In this document: positions 1-7,387 of the stretch, piece by piece
Layout of the letters: every line of letters starts with the position of its first letter
Position numbering within the stretch: the stretch's first letter is position 1
NCBI GenBank assembly: GCA_900771975.1
Contig: CAAGPV010000044.1
Coordinates: 1-17,050 of the forward strand
Source: an uncultured Prevotella sp.
Lineage (GTDB): Bacteria; Bacteroidota; Bacteroidia; Bacteroidales; Bacteroidaceae
Reading direction: 5' to 3'
Length of the DNA: 17,050 nucleotides
The notes under the pieces: generated by a model
Databases searched by the model: none
The model's input: only the letters and a program-made list of their open reading frames with translations
Told to the model about the DNA's origin: nothing
Program-made: the position numbers and the translations under genes

Positions 1-104
1 AAGAAAACCGCTTTATACTACTCTCTGTCTTTCCTCTCAATGTTTCAAAGAACGCTTTCTTTTTGCTCCTGATTAACGTCTCTTGCGTGACTTGTTCTCA
101 AAAG
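1..104 (-). other. rRNA operon leader (5' part of pre-rRNA)
   Basis: Read on the minus strand, this is the transcribed leader between the promoter at 110-142 and a 16S rRNA gene that must lie beyond the left edge. The reverse complement contains CTTTTGAGAACAAGTCACG and then GCGTTCTTTGAAACA (plus-strand 41-55). The latter resembles the boxA antitermination signal found in bacterial rRNA leaders. The assignment rests on my recognition of the conserved Bacteroidota rrn leader. No mature rRNA sequence is present in the window. Confidence 0.75.
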
Positions 105-109
105 CGAGT

Positions 110-142
110 GCAAAAGTAAGGACTTTCTAACAAACTACCAAA
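110..142 (-). promoter_or_regulatory. rRNA operon promoter, Bacteroidota sigma type
   Basis: On the minus strand a TTTG (-33 element, plus-strand 139-142) is followed after exactly 20 bases by TACTTTTGC (-7 element, plus-strand 110-118). This matches the Bacteroidota consensus TTTG-N19-21-TAnnTTTG without mismatch. A T-rich stretch (plus-strand A-rich, about 150-168) lies just upstream, where an UP-like element would be expected. Transcription should start near 104 and run off the left edge. Confidence 0.85.
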
Positions 143-393
143 TCTTTTTAAGAAAAAATTAAAAAAAATGCAATATTAACTCGATGTCTTGACGCAAGTC
201 AATAATATGCACAGGGCACACCTTATATAATATATCCTTTAGCGAAATTTATTTAGTGCATCCTTAATTCATGATAGAACCTTTTCCAAATTTGTCTACT
301 AAAAGTTAGAATGTTTAAATGCGCTTTTCTAAAGATGGTACTTTTTCCAATCTCTCTGCTTTATAAGCATTAAGTGAGTTATGAATATAGCAT
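143..393. other. gene-free stretch upstream of the rRNA promoter
   Basis: This stretch holds no convincing reading frame. It contains the A-rich tract behind the rRNA promoter and a small inverted repeat, TTGAC-gcaa-GTCAA, at 189-202. I see no complete promoter, tRNA or mobile element. It separates the rRNA operon from the decayed coding remnants that follow. Confidence 0.5.
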
Positions 394-529
394 TTGATAT
401 TTTACTCTTCTCTTCGAGAATATGAAGGTAATCAAGAAAGTAAGTTTTGGATTTTTAGTTCAAAACTCTATGAAGCTTGTTTTATCCTAGGAAATATTGG
501 ACTTTACCCAAGCGATTTTGTCCCTGTGA

Positions 530-823
530 ATAGCCGATCTCAAGACGCTTGGAAAACCTATCTGCATAGAATGCCCAAATGGCCGTGCTTCTACTTGCGG
601 AAACGATGACGGGAGTTTCTATGTCCACCTTGACGAGAAAAATCCACATTGCACCTTGGTACCAGTGGATTCTGTCAAGAATCGCATATCATGGAAGAGC
701 GTTTTCGGTGACGGACGGGAGGCAAAATCTGCCAACATAACCAAACTACACAGTGAGTTGCAGGAAGCTGTTAGTGAAAATGGGGATTGGAACGTGGCAG
801 TAATATGGAAGAAACAAGGGTAG
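530..823 (+). pseudogene. C-terminal remnant of an unrecognised cysteine-containing protein
   Basis: The frame beginning just after a TGA at 527-529 is open to a TAG at 821-823. It reads like real protein: GKPICIECPNGRASTCGNDD near the start, then SFYVHLDEKNPHC, and ENGDWNVAVIWKKQG at the end. There is no ATG, GTG or TTG at a sensible place near its beginning, so it looks like the 3' part of a gene whose 5' part is lost or frameshifted. An overlapping frame covers 394-609 (71 residues from a TTG, ending LHRMPKWPCFYLRKR). It may hold an upstream piece of the same gene, but I cannot show this. The Cys-rich opening (CIEC...TCG, later HC) could be a metal site. I do not recognise the family. Confidence 0.45.
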
Positions 824-1011
824 GCATCGTTTCACGGAAGGTCTCCACACCCTATAGGAGTACCAATGAAAGCAGAAGCACCGCCTTTGGCTTCTATGAT
901 ATTCCGACCTATAGTTGACATTACTCCATCAAGATAAGACAGCGTAAGGGGAGTAAGAAGGTCGTGGTTCTCACTTGCTTCAATTCGGATGGAGGAATTG
1001 TACAGACTTGA
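805..1011 (+). pseudogene. possible broken short reading frame with an internal stop
   Basis: An ATG at 805, overlapping the end of the preceding remnant, opens a 37-codon frame (begins MEETRVGIVSRKVSTPYRST) that stops at 916-918. The same frame then continues for 30 codons with plausible composition (KIRQRKGSKKVVVLTCFNSD) to a second stop at 1009-1011. A minus-strand frame of 66 codons (832-1032) overlaps this stretch. I cannot decide between the strands, and both may be chance. It fits the pattern of decayed coding DNA in this region. Confidence 0.2.
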
Positions 1012-1072
1012 GTGGTTGGAAATCAACACCAATAATTATACATTATCGGAAAATAAGGAGACCATGGTTTAA

Positions 1073-1195
1073 TGGCTTGGATTTGAATATGATGAAGAAG
1101 AGCATTTTTGGCATACTTTAGCTCCTATTGACATACCAAAACTAATGGCACAGGTAATACCTTGTTTCACTATAAAGAAAGGAAGTGAACAATGA
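1073..1195 (+). pseudogene. 40-codon coding-like fragment, unknown family
   Basis: From just after an in-frame TAA (1070-1072) to a TGA at 1193-1195, the plus strand reads W, then LGFEYDEEEHFWHTLAPIDI, PKLMAQVIPC and FTIKKGSEQ. The acidic run, the aromatic spacing and third-position choice look like genuine protein rather than noise. There is no start codon at the front, so this is probably the tail of a truncated gene. The minus-strand frame at 1069-1254 covers the same bases and looks less protein-like. I do not recognise a family. Confidence 0.3.
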
Positions 1196-1315
1196 AAGAA
1201 TTTGCTAAAATAAAAATCCTTCACCGCATCTCGCAGAATGCCTAACATTTGCAAGCGTGGTGAAGAATTTTTGTTTATAATATCTTTAGATGAATACGTT
1301 CCCTAAAATTCCGAT

Positions 1316-3751
1316 TTACTTCATTACTTTAATGGTCTTTCCGTTGCTAAGCTTAATGATGCTGAAGCCCTTCCGAGCGGCATCTATTTGCTGACCGGCA
1401 GCATTTACGCGATATAAGACGTCAGGCGACTGGGTGGCATTTCCAATACCAAGAGCAATGTCAACGGTGTAGTGGAGCTCGAAAGCTTTCGTTTCTTCAG
1501 CCCTTGACAGAATGCCCTTGACGTATGCTCCAGAAGCAAACTTCACGGTATATCTTCCGTTCTTCGTAATCTTGTCGGCAAGGATTGCATAAGCGCTCTT
1601 CGAATCATCAACGCCAAGAATTGACGCTGTGGCAGTAGTAACAACATCACCTGTTTCGTCATCGATCACCTCGATAGTGCCGTTACCTACATACACGTCC
1701 TCGTCGGTCTGGAACGTAACCTTAATCTTCTCCAGCTCTCCAATAGTAGAGCCATCGGCAGGGTCAGCAGTTACAATCTCAGGATCGTCAACCGGTGGAT
1801 TTACGCTACCATCTATAGTATAATGGAAATTAAATTCCGGAAGGTCAGTTTCGTCATAATCCATACCGTCAAACAGTTTGCCAGCAGGGATATGGAGAGT
1901 ATATTTTCCAGCTTCTGTAATCTCGTTGGGGAGGATAATCTTAACGGCATTCAGTTCGGCACTCGATGGTTTTACCTCGGCAGTAACCTCAGCCTTCGTC
2001 TCGTCGTTGATGAGAACGGCAGCTCCGGCATAAGAGTCGCTGGCGATGTCGACAAACTGATAGTTGGAGAATAAAACCTTAAACTCTTTCAGAGAAGCAA
2101 CAGTACCCTCTGCCGGGTCTATTACGACGTCTTTCGGCTCCTCTTCCGGAAGAGAAACGGTGATAGGGTCAGACATACCAGACTCTACGTAGTCGAGTTG
2201 ATTGTCGAGCACGGTGTAAGCATATGAAACGATGGCATAAGAATAGTTTACGCTCTTTGAAAGCGGAACCTCAAATGCCACAGATGTTACGTTGCCAAGT
2301 TCACGTTGCTCAATGAGAGTAGAATATGTGTCACCGGCAGAGAGCAGCTGGGCAACCTTTACATAGTCGATGAAGAGTTTGTTGTTCTTTTTCGTTTCAT
2401 CATCAAGGTTCTTGTAATATATCTCGAGATAGCACCCTTTGGACCCCTTTGTGAATTCAAGGGTGTAGTCTTTGAAACCCTCTTCGAGGGTAACGCTCTT
2501 TGTTTCTTCAACAACGTCATCGCCGTTGTAAAGCCTTATCTCCACCGGTGTGCCGCACGATGGCAGTCCGTAGTTAACTTCAGCCATATTAACGGTAACC
2601 TTAAAGACTCCGCTATTGGCAGAAAGGTCAACGGAAGGAGTGTAGATACTACCATTAAGTCCGTATGGAGCTATTCCCATATATCCAGCTGCGAGACATT
2701 CGTTGCGGTCGGCAAGCCAGCCTGGTGTAGAGGTATATTTGTCAAGTGTCGTTGTAGAGGTGAACTCAGGGTTCTGTATTGTTCCTTCTGTAACTTTGTC
2801 AAACTGCTCATCGATAATATTAATTTCCTTGCTCTCAGCGAGAGTCTCGTTGTGAGTAAGGTATATATCGTATTTCACGGCGTTTTCCGCAGCCTCCCAA
2901 TTTGCCGTAAATCCATTCTCAGATATGTTTGTTGCTGGTAGAGCTTTAGGAGGCAATACATAGTTGAATACCTCTTTAACGGCAATCTCATTGGAATATT
3001 CAGAAATGTTGTCGCCAGCTTTTGCCCTTACGGCGAAGAAGTATTCCTTATTTTCATCAAGACCCGTTACCTCCTTGGAGGTTTCGGCAACCTCTTCATC
3101 GTGGATAAGATAATTGTTTGTATTTCCGTCCTTGGTATAGACATCAAGCAGGTATGCCGTGGCTCCGCTTACTTTGCTCCAGGTAGCAGTAAAGGCAGTC
3201 TTGCTGACTGTCTTGGGCTGGTATGCCTCAGGTGCCTTGACAAATGTTCCCGCCTCTACTTTCACATTGTCGATGAGAATTCCTTCGGATGCCAGGAATG
3301 GGGTAAATTTCAGTTGTTTCGTACTTGTGGCATTTTCGAAGATTACAGAAAAAGTGTGCCATTCGTTGTCTTCCATCGTCAGCGTCTGATCGCCGCTGAA
3401 GGCATAGTTGAAATTAACCGTTACGGCACCGCCGTAGCTTGCCGGACTCTTTGCATCAAAAGTAACCTTGACGCTTGATGTTGACGTCAGTCCGTCAAAT
3501 CTCTTTGTCAGAAGATTACCACCGTCTTTCACAAGCAGTTTGCCGCCTGCCTCATAAACATATTTTCCGTTCCAACCGATACTTTTGTTTAGTTTGCCGG
3601 AATAGCCGCTAATGTCGGTCGTTGCCGGTGAATCCTCACTTCCTTCGGTAAAGGTGTCGAAGTTTTCGTCGATAATTGTTTGTGCCTGTAAGCCGCCACA
3701 CAATAGTATGCCGAGAAGAATGAGCACAAATGAGTAAATGTTTTTCTTCAT
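1316..3751 (-). CDS. secreted multidomain protein: jelly-roll, FN3 and Ig-like domains, type IX-like C-terminal tail
   Basis: The 811-residue product starts with a classical signal peptide (residues 1-23, MKKN then a Leu-rich core, cut after LQA). The Cys at 18 lacks a proper lipobox, so cleavage by signal peptidase I is expected. Domains by reading: jelly-roll 1 at about 25-167; FN3 1 at about 173-260; FN3 2 at about 267-535, interrupted at about 311-468 by jelly-roll 2; two Ig-like domains opening DPAEGT (about 541-646) and DPADGS (about 656-764); and a tail ending KLSNGKTIKVMK. Both jelly-rolls open with IIDE-x-FD and end with ID-x-VKV, so they look like internal duplicates. The tail resembles T9SS sorting domains, which implies export across the outer membrane and surface attachment or release. 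No catalytic motif is evident. An adhesin or glycan-binding role is inference. Confidence 0.85.
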   Translation of the reverse strand: MKKNIYSFVLILLGILLCGGLQAQTIIDENFDTFTEGSEDSPATTDISGYSGKLNKSIGWNGKYVYEAGGKLLVKDGGNLLTKRFDGLTSTSSVKVTFDAKSPASYGGAVTVNFNYAFSGDQTLTMEDNEWHTFSVIFENATSTKQLKFTPFLASEGILIDNVKVEAGTFVKAPEAYQPKTVSKTAFTATWSKVSGATAYLLDVYTKDGNTNNYLIHDEEVAETSKEVTGLDENKEYFFAVRAKAGDNISEYSNEIAVKEVFNYVLPPKALPATNISENGFTANWEAAENAVKYDIYLTHNETLAESKEINIIDEQFDKVTEGTIQNPEFTSTTTLDKYTSTPGWLADRNECLAAGYMGIAPYGLNGSIYTPSVDLSANSGVFKVTVNMAEVNYGLPSCGTPVEIRLYNGDDVVEETKSVTLEEGFKDYTLEFTKGSKGCYLEIYYKNLDDETKKNNKLFIDYVKVAQLLSAGDTYSTLIEQRELGNVTSVAFEVPLSKSVNYSYAIVSYAYTVLDNQLDYVESGMSDPITVSLPEEEPKDVVIDPAEGTVASLKEFKVLFSNYQFVDIASDSYAGAAVLINDETKAEVTAEVKPSSAELNAVKIILPNEITEAGKYTLHIPAGKLFDGMDYDETDLPEFNFHYTIDGSVNPPVDDPEIVTADPADGSTIGELEKIKVTFQTDEDVYVGNGTIEVIDDETGDVVTTATASILGVDDSKSAYAILADKITKNGRYTVKFASGAYVKGILSRAEETKAFELHYTVDIALGIGNATQSPDVLYRVNAAGQQIDAARKGFSIIKLSNGKTIKVMK

Positions 3752-3811
3752 ACGTCTTAATGTTTGTAATGATATATTTCTTATAAGAATTGGATATGTT
3801 TATAAACTTTT

Positions 3812-3820
3812 GCAAATATA
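3812..3820 (-). promoter_or_regulatory. candidate -7 element for the secreted multidomain protein gene
   Basis: The minus strand reads TATATTTGC here, an exact match to TAnnTTTG. It would give a leader of about 55 bases before the ATG at 3751. No clear TTTG sits 19-21 bases upstream, so the -33 element is weak or absent. Confidence 0.5.
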
Positions 3821-3851
3821 AGAAAAACTTTTTTTCTATCTATTGCAACAA

Positions 3852-3901
3852 GATATAAAAACCGCAATGCCTATTTGTAAAAGCATTGCGGTTTTTATAT
3901 C
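3852..3901 (-). terminator. hairpin terminator, 19-bp perfect arms
   Basis: The arms 3852-3870 and 3883-3901 are exact reverse complements (GATATAAAAACCGCAATGC and its partner) around a 12-base loop. The GC core is flanked by an A run on one side and a T run on the other, so it can act as an intrinsic terminator on either strand. It lies about 55 bases downstream of the stop codon of the minus-strand stub at 3956-4060. This suggests it terminated that lost gene and now insulates the secreted protein gene. Confidence 0.75.
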
Positions 3902-3955
3902 TTTATGTATAATAGTCTTTTTATTGTCTGGAAAAGACCAAGAAAGTATGCGGTT

Positions 3956-4060
3956 TTACTTTATCACCTTCTGTGTCTTTCCGTTGTTCATCTTGTTGAT
4001 AACAAGGCTTCTGTAATTTATTGATAGCAAGTGCTTTACCAACAACCCGTGTTTCACTGT
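3956..4060 (-). pseudogene. C-terminal stub of a lost type IX-like secreted protein
   Basis: On the minus strand, 34 codons between two stops end in SLVINKMNNGKTQKVIK and a TAA at 3956-3958. This matches the end of the neighbouring secreted protein (KLSNGKTIKVMK), and the DNA of the two ends is also similar: both contain TCTTTCCGTTG on the plus strand. The rest of the gene is missing, since the frame closes at a TAG (plus-strand 4061-4063) and repeat-like DNA begins. It is probably the relic of a related gene that was deleted or displaced. Confidence 0.6.
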
Positions 4061-4130
4061 CTAAAACCCACTGTTTTACGGCCTAAAAAGGCCGCTTTTA
4101 GGTGTTCAAACATAGGGCTTTACAAAGCAA
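4021..4130. repeat. repeat-like intergenic element with nested palindromes
   Basis: TAAAA and TTTTA alternate at 4062, 4074, 4084 and 4096. They form the palindromes TAAAA-N7-TTTTA (4062-4078) and CCTAAAA-N7-TTTTAGG (4082-4102). A third hairpin, CGGCCT-AAAA-AGGCCG, sits across them at 4079-4094. This style resembles short dispersed intergenic repeats I associate with Prevotella genomes. Only one copy is in the window, so its repeat status is inferred. Confidence 0.4.
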
Positions 4131-4243
4131 CCAACGGAAGAACAAAAATTCATGACAATTTTTGTCGACAAAACATCTATATTTTTTCAACTGCGATGGA
4201 CAAAAAATACCAATTTACAATATGGGAAAATCGATTAAATTGC

Positions 4244-4252
4244 TATCTTTGC
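4244..4252 (+). promoter_or_regulatory. candidate -7 element for the zinc-ribbon protein gene
   Basis: TATCTTTGC matches TAnnTTTG exactly and lies 38 bases before the ATG at 4291. The -33 position has no good TTTG. The A/T-rich leader shows no Shine-Dalgarno sequence, which is usual in this phylum. Confidence 0.5.
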
Positions 4253-4290
4253 CATAAAGAAAACATTTTTAATAATTAAATATTCTTTTT

Positions 4291-4989
4291 ATGAACCAAA
4301 AATTTTGTACTAATTGTGGCAGCCCAATACCACAAGGAAGCCGCGTTTGCCCTCATTGTGGAACGCCTATTTTATCAGAAGACAACTCTGAAGCCTATCC
4401 TTCTCAACCAACCCCTTCTTATCACCAACCAAATAATATTGCACAACCAAACTACCCTACCCCTCAAAACAATAAAAACACACTTTTGTTGACTGTTCTG
4501 ATAGTTCTTGTTTCTTTATTGGTTGTAGGGCTTGGTGTCGGGGCTTTTCTCTATATGAACAATAAAAGTACTGAAGAGAAACTTCAGCAACAGTCTCAGA
4601 TAGAGCAATTAAAAGTCTCTCAAGATTCCCTCAAGAATGTAAATAAAGTATTACAAACTTCTGTCAACAAAAAGCCCAAGAAACACTCCACCCCTTATCC
4701 ACAGGGAACTTTTAACCTTTCTGGAAAAATTGGGAAATACCCCATTCGCATGACCCTTAAAATAAACGGCAACGACATTAAAGGTGCTTATTACTATGTC
4801 AAAAACGGTGATGGGTCTACCTTAAACCTATATGGAGAAGCTCATGGACAGAACTTATCCATTTATGAAATAGAACAAACGGAAGGTTGTACTGGCGCTT
4901 TTGACGGAACATTTGACGGAATAAATTTTGACGGAACATTCATCAACGGAAAGGGACAACAATTCAGGATGTCTCTTGAAGCAGAATAA
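4291..4989 (+). CDS. zinc-ribbon, single-pass membrane protein with a beta-rich outer domain
   Basis: The 232-residue protein has an N-terminal zinc ribbon (CTNCGSPIPQGSRVCPHCG; Cys 6, 9, 20 and 23). A Pro/Gln/Asn-rich linker (about 30-62) follows, then one transmembrane helix (about 64-89), a polar, probably coiled stretch rich in Gln, Lys and Ser (about 94-125), and a C-terminal domain (about 138-230). That domain contains short Gly-Asp-Phe repeats (FDGTFDGINFDGTF). With the ribbon in the cytoplasm, the C-terminal domain would face the periplasm. Such zinc-ribbon membrane proteins are common but poorly characterised. No enzyme motif is visible. A sensing or scaffolding role would be a guess. 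The gene stands alone with its own promoter and faces the penicillin-binding protein gene. Confidence 0.8.
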   Translation: MNQKFCTNCGSPIPQGSRVCPHCGTPILSEDNSEAYPSQPTPSYHQPNNIAQPNYPTPQNNKNTLLLTVLIVLVSLLVVGLGVGAFLYMNNKSTEEKLQQQSQIEQLKVSQDSLKNVNKVLQTSVNKKPKKHSTPYPQGTFNLSGKIGKYPIRMTLKINGNDIKGAYYYVKNGDGSTLNLYGEAHGQNLSIYEIEQTEGCTGAFDGTFDGINFDGTFINGKGQQFRMSLEAE

Positions 4990-4998
4990 ACTTTCATA

Positions 4999-5041
4999 GC
5001 AATCGGCCAAGACTCTGTCTGTTAGAATCTTAGCCGATTGC
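4999..5041. terminator. hairpin between convergent genes
   Basis: GCAATCGGC (4999-5007) pairs with GCCGATTGC (5033-5041), and the stem extends inward by AAGA/TCTT after one mismatch. It sits 10 bases after one stop codon and 27 bases before the stop of the opposing gene, a typical place for a shared terminator. No long T run follows on either strand, so efficiency is uncertain. Confidence 0.6.
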
Positions 5042-5067
5042 CTCTTCTATAAAACTTGAACTAAAAC

Positions 5068-7371
5068 TTATTGATAAGCCTCTTCTATTCCATTTAAATT
5101 CATTGTATCCTTTACAGAACAAGGATTAAAATCTTTAGGGATGTCAAACTTTGCATTTGCATGATAGCCTAATCTCTTGTCTGCATAGACCAATTTCATA
5201 AAATAAGCCCAAATCGGCAATGCTGCAGCAGCTCCTTGGCCTTGACTTGTTGAAGCGAAGTGAATGTCACGGTCTTCGCCACCGACCCAGCAGCCATTAA
5301 CCAATTCTGGAGTAAATCCCATAAACCAACCATCAGAGTTATCATTAGTTGTACCGGTTTTTCCTCCAACTTCACTTGAAATGCCATAGCTTCTTAAGCG
5401 ACTACCGGTGCCGGCATCTACTACAGCCCTAAGCATATCTATCATCTTGAAGGAGTTGTCTTCGGTAATGACCTCATTCATGAGAGGCTGGAATTGAGCT
5501 ATAACATTGCCATGTGAATCTTCTATCTTTGTAACAAACATCGGTGCACACCTAATTCCATGATTTGGGAATGTCGTATAAGCACTCACCATTTCGCCAA
5601 CAGAAACTTCACACGGTCCCAGGCACAATACGGGAGTGGTGTTTTTGTCAATATCAGGATTGTTCAAACCAAAATCATGTAAAATATTAACAAACTGAGC
5701 AGGACCAAGTTGTGTTATCAGATAAGCCGATATCCAGTTGTTGGACTGCTGCAATCCCCATTTAAGCGGTACCTCCTGTCCGTATCGGGCTCGACTTCCA
5801 TTCCTTGGAGTCCATCCACCGTAGGTACGTTGCACGTTTGGAGCCAAGGTGCAGGGCGTCATTCCGTTTTGCATGGCCAAGGAATAGAGATAAGGCTTTA
5901 TGGTTGATCCCACTTGACGACGTCCTAACATTACCATATCATATTTAAAATGGTCGAAATCTATTCCTCCAACGTAGGCTTTAACAGCTCCTGTCTTTAC
6001 ATCCATACTGCAAAAAGCCGCACGTAAGAAAGACTTATAATAACGAATGGAATCTATTGGAGTCATGACGGTGTCAATATCACCATGATAGGTAAAGACT
6101 GTCATTTCCTTAGGTGTACGGAATGATTGTTTGATTTCTTCTCCTGTCGCACCCATTTCTTTGAGCCGTCGATACCTTTCTGTCTGCCTAATTGTGCGGT
6201 TCATTATGTCTTTAATTTTACGGCGGGATGTTTCTGAAGAGAACGGAGCATTACGCACGCTTCTGATTTCTGCATTAAATTGTCCCTGAAGATAGCCACC
6301 GACATGCCGGCGAACTGCCTGTTCGGCATATTGTTGCATCCTTGTATCGATAGTGGTAAAGACTCTTAAGCCATCTGTATAAATATTATATGGGTCACCG
6401 TTTCGCTTGAAATTCTTATTGCACCAGCCGTACAATGGGTCTTGATCCCAAGCAATAGAGTCAATGACAAACTGCCGTGTGTTCCATGTATAATCGGCCC
6501 GTTCCGGTTTCTTAGCCATCATATATTGGCGTAAAAATTCGCGAAAATAGTCTGCAGAGCCATCTACAGGCTTTGGACGGTTTATCTTGTCAGAAATACC
6601 CAATGAATCAGAGCTAAAACTTTGGTATTCGCTTGCTGATATATAGCCCGATTTCTCCATTTGGTGCAAGACCACATTTCGACGTTGTAAGCAACGCTCT
6701 GGGTGTCTATAGGGATTGAACATCGACGGGTTTTTACACAATCCAACCAACAATGCGGACTCTGTTATAGATAATTGCTGAGGCTCTTTGTTAAAGTAAG
6801 CAAAGGCAGCTCGCTTTATTCCTACCGCATTGTTTAAGAAATCGAAATGATTAAAATACATTGCGATAATTTCTTCTTTTGTGAAATAGCGTTCAAGTTT
6901 TATCGCAATAATCCATTCAATTGGCTTTTGTAGCAGACGTTCAAACACACTATGCGCTTTATCAGAATACAGTTGCTTTGCCAATTGCTGAGTAATGGTT
7001 GACCCACCTCCGGCACTCGCCTGTTGCAGAATCCCTCGTTTTACTATAGCTCTACCTAAAGCAATAAAGTCTATTCCGGAATGTTCATAAAAGCGTTCGT
7101 CTTCTGTTGCTACAAGAGCATGTACCAAATGTGGAGAAAGTCCATTATAATCAATGGCCACTCTGTTCCCTTTATCTTCATTCCAGGTTCCTATGAGTTT
7201 GCCATCTGCAGAGTATACTTGAGAGGCATACTTGTCTATTGGATTAGCAAGTTCTTCCATATCAGGCATATACCCAATCCACCCAAACCAAACACAAATA
7301 AAAAATATTGCTACAAACCCTACTATTGTAAACAATGTCCCCCATAAGAAATGGACAAACGCTCTTCTCAT
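5068..7371 (-). CDS. class A penicillin-binding protein (peptidoglycan glycosyltransferase/transpeptidase, PBP1A-like)
   Basis: This 767-residue bifunctional enzyme polymerises lipid II and cross-links the peptide stems in the periplasm, anchored by one N-terminal transmembrane helix (about 8-33). The GT51 domain (about 50-240) shows EDERFYEHSG with catalytic Glu90, GGSTITQQLAKQL (122-134) and the conserved RYFTKEEIIAMYFN segment. The transpeptidase domain (about 450-690) has the SxxK motif STIK with nucleophile Ser489, SNN at 543-545 and KTGTT from Lys671. All catalytic residues are present, so it should be active. Length and order match the family. The gene is monocistronic, has its own good promoter and converges on the zinc-ribbon gene. 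The family is often named mrcA, ponA or pbpC-like. I leave the symbol blank because several paralogues usually exist. Confidence 0.95.
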   Translation of the reverse strand: MRRAFVHFLWGTLFTIVGFVAIFFICVWFGWIGYMPDMEELANPIDKYASQVYSADGKLIGTWNEDKGNRVAIDYNGLSPHLVHALVATEDERFYEHSGIDFIALGRAIVKRGILQQASAGGGSTITQQLAKQLYSDKAHSVFERLLQKPIEWIIAIKLERYFTKEEIIAMYFNHFDFLNNAVGIKRAAFAYFNKEPQQLSITESALLVGLCKNPSMFNPYRHPERCLQRRNVVLHQMEKSGYISASEYQSFSSDSLGISDKINRPKPVDGSADYFREFLRQYMMAKKPERADYTWNTRQFVIDSIAWDQDPLYGWCNKNFKRNGDPYNIYTDGLRVFTTIDTRMQQYAEQAVRRHVGGYLQGQFNAEIRSVRNAPFSSETSRRKIKDIMNRTIRQTERYRRLKEMGATGEEIKQSFRTPKEMTVFTYHGDIDTVMTPIDSIRYYKSFLRAAFCSMDVKTGAVKAYVGGIDFDHFKYDMVMLGRRQVGSTIKPYLYSLAMQNGMTPCTLAPNVQRTYGGWTPRNGSRARYGQEVPLKWGLQQSNNWISAYLITQLGPAQFVNILHDFGLNNPDIDKNTTPVLCLGPCEVSVGEMVSAYTTFPNHGIRCAPMFVTKIEDSHGNVIAQFQPLMNEVITEDNSFKMIDMLRAVVDAGTGSRLRSYGISSEVGGKTGTTNDNSDGWFMGFTPELVNGCWVGGEDRDIHFASTSQGQGAAAALPIWAYFMKLVYADKRLGYHANAKFDIPKDFNPCSVKDTMNLNGIEEAYQ

Positions 7372-7387
7372 AATTATTATATTTATT

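Noticed and set aside
832..1032. Minus-strand frame of 66 codons in the decayed region
   Set aside because: It has plausible composition (IIEAKGGASAFIGTPIG) but no promoter and no recognised family, and it competes with a plus-strand frame. I could not support it as a gene.
1069..1254. Minus-strand frame of 61 codons
   Set aside because: The plus strand of the same bases reads more like protein (LGFEYDEEEHFWHTL), so this is probably a shadow.
2306..2941. Plus-strand frame of 211 codons
   Set aside because: It lies wholly antisense to the secreted protein gene, whose signal peptide, domains and tail are clear.
3101..3478. Plus-strand frames of 125 and 76 codons antisense to the secreted protein
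   Set aside because: They are shadows of a well-supported minus-strand coding region.
4031..4279. Plus-strand frame of 82 codons before the zinc-ribbon gene
   Set aside because: It runs through the repeat-like element and the promoter candidate, starts from a non-ATG codon and has no protein-like pattern.
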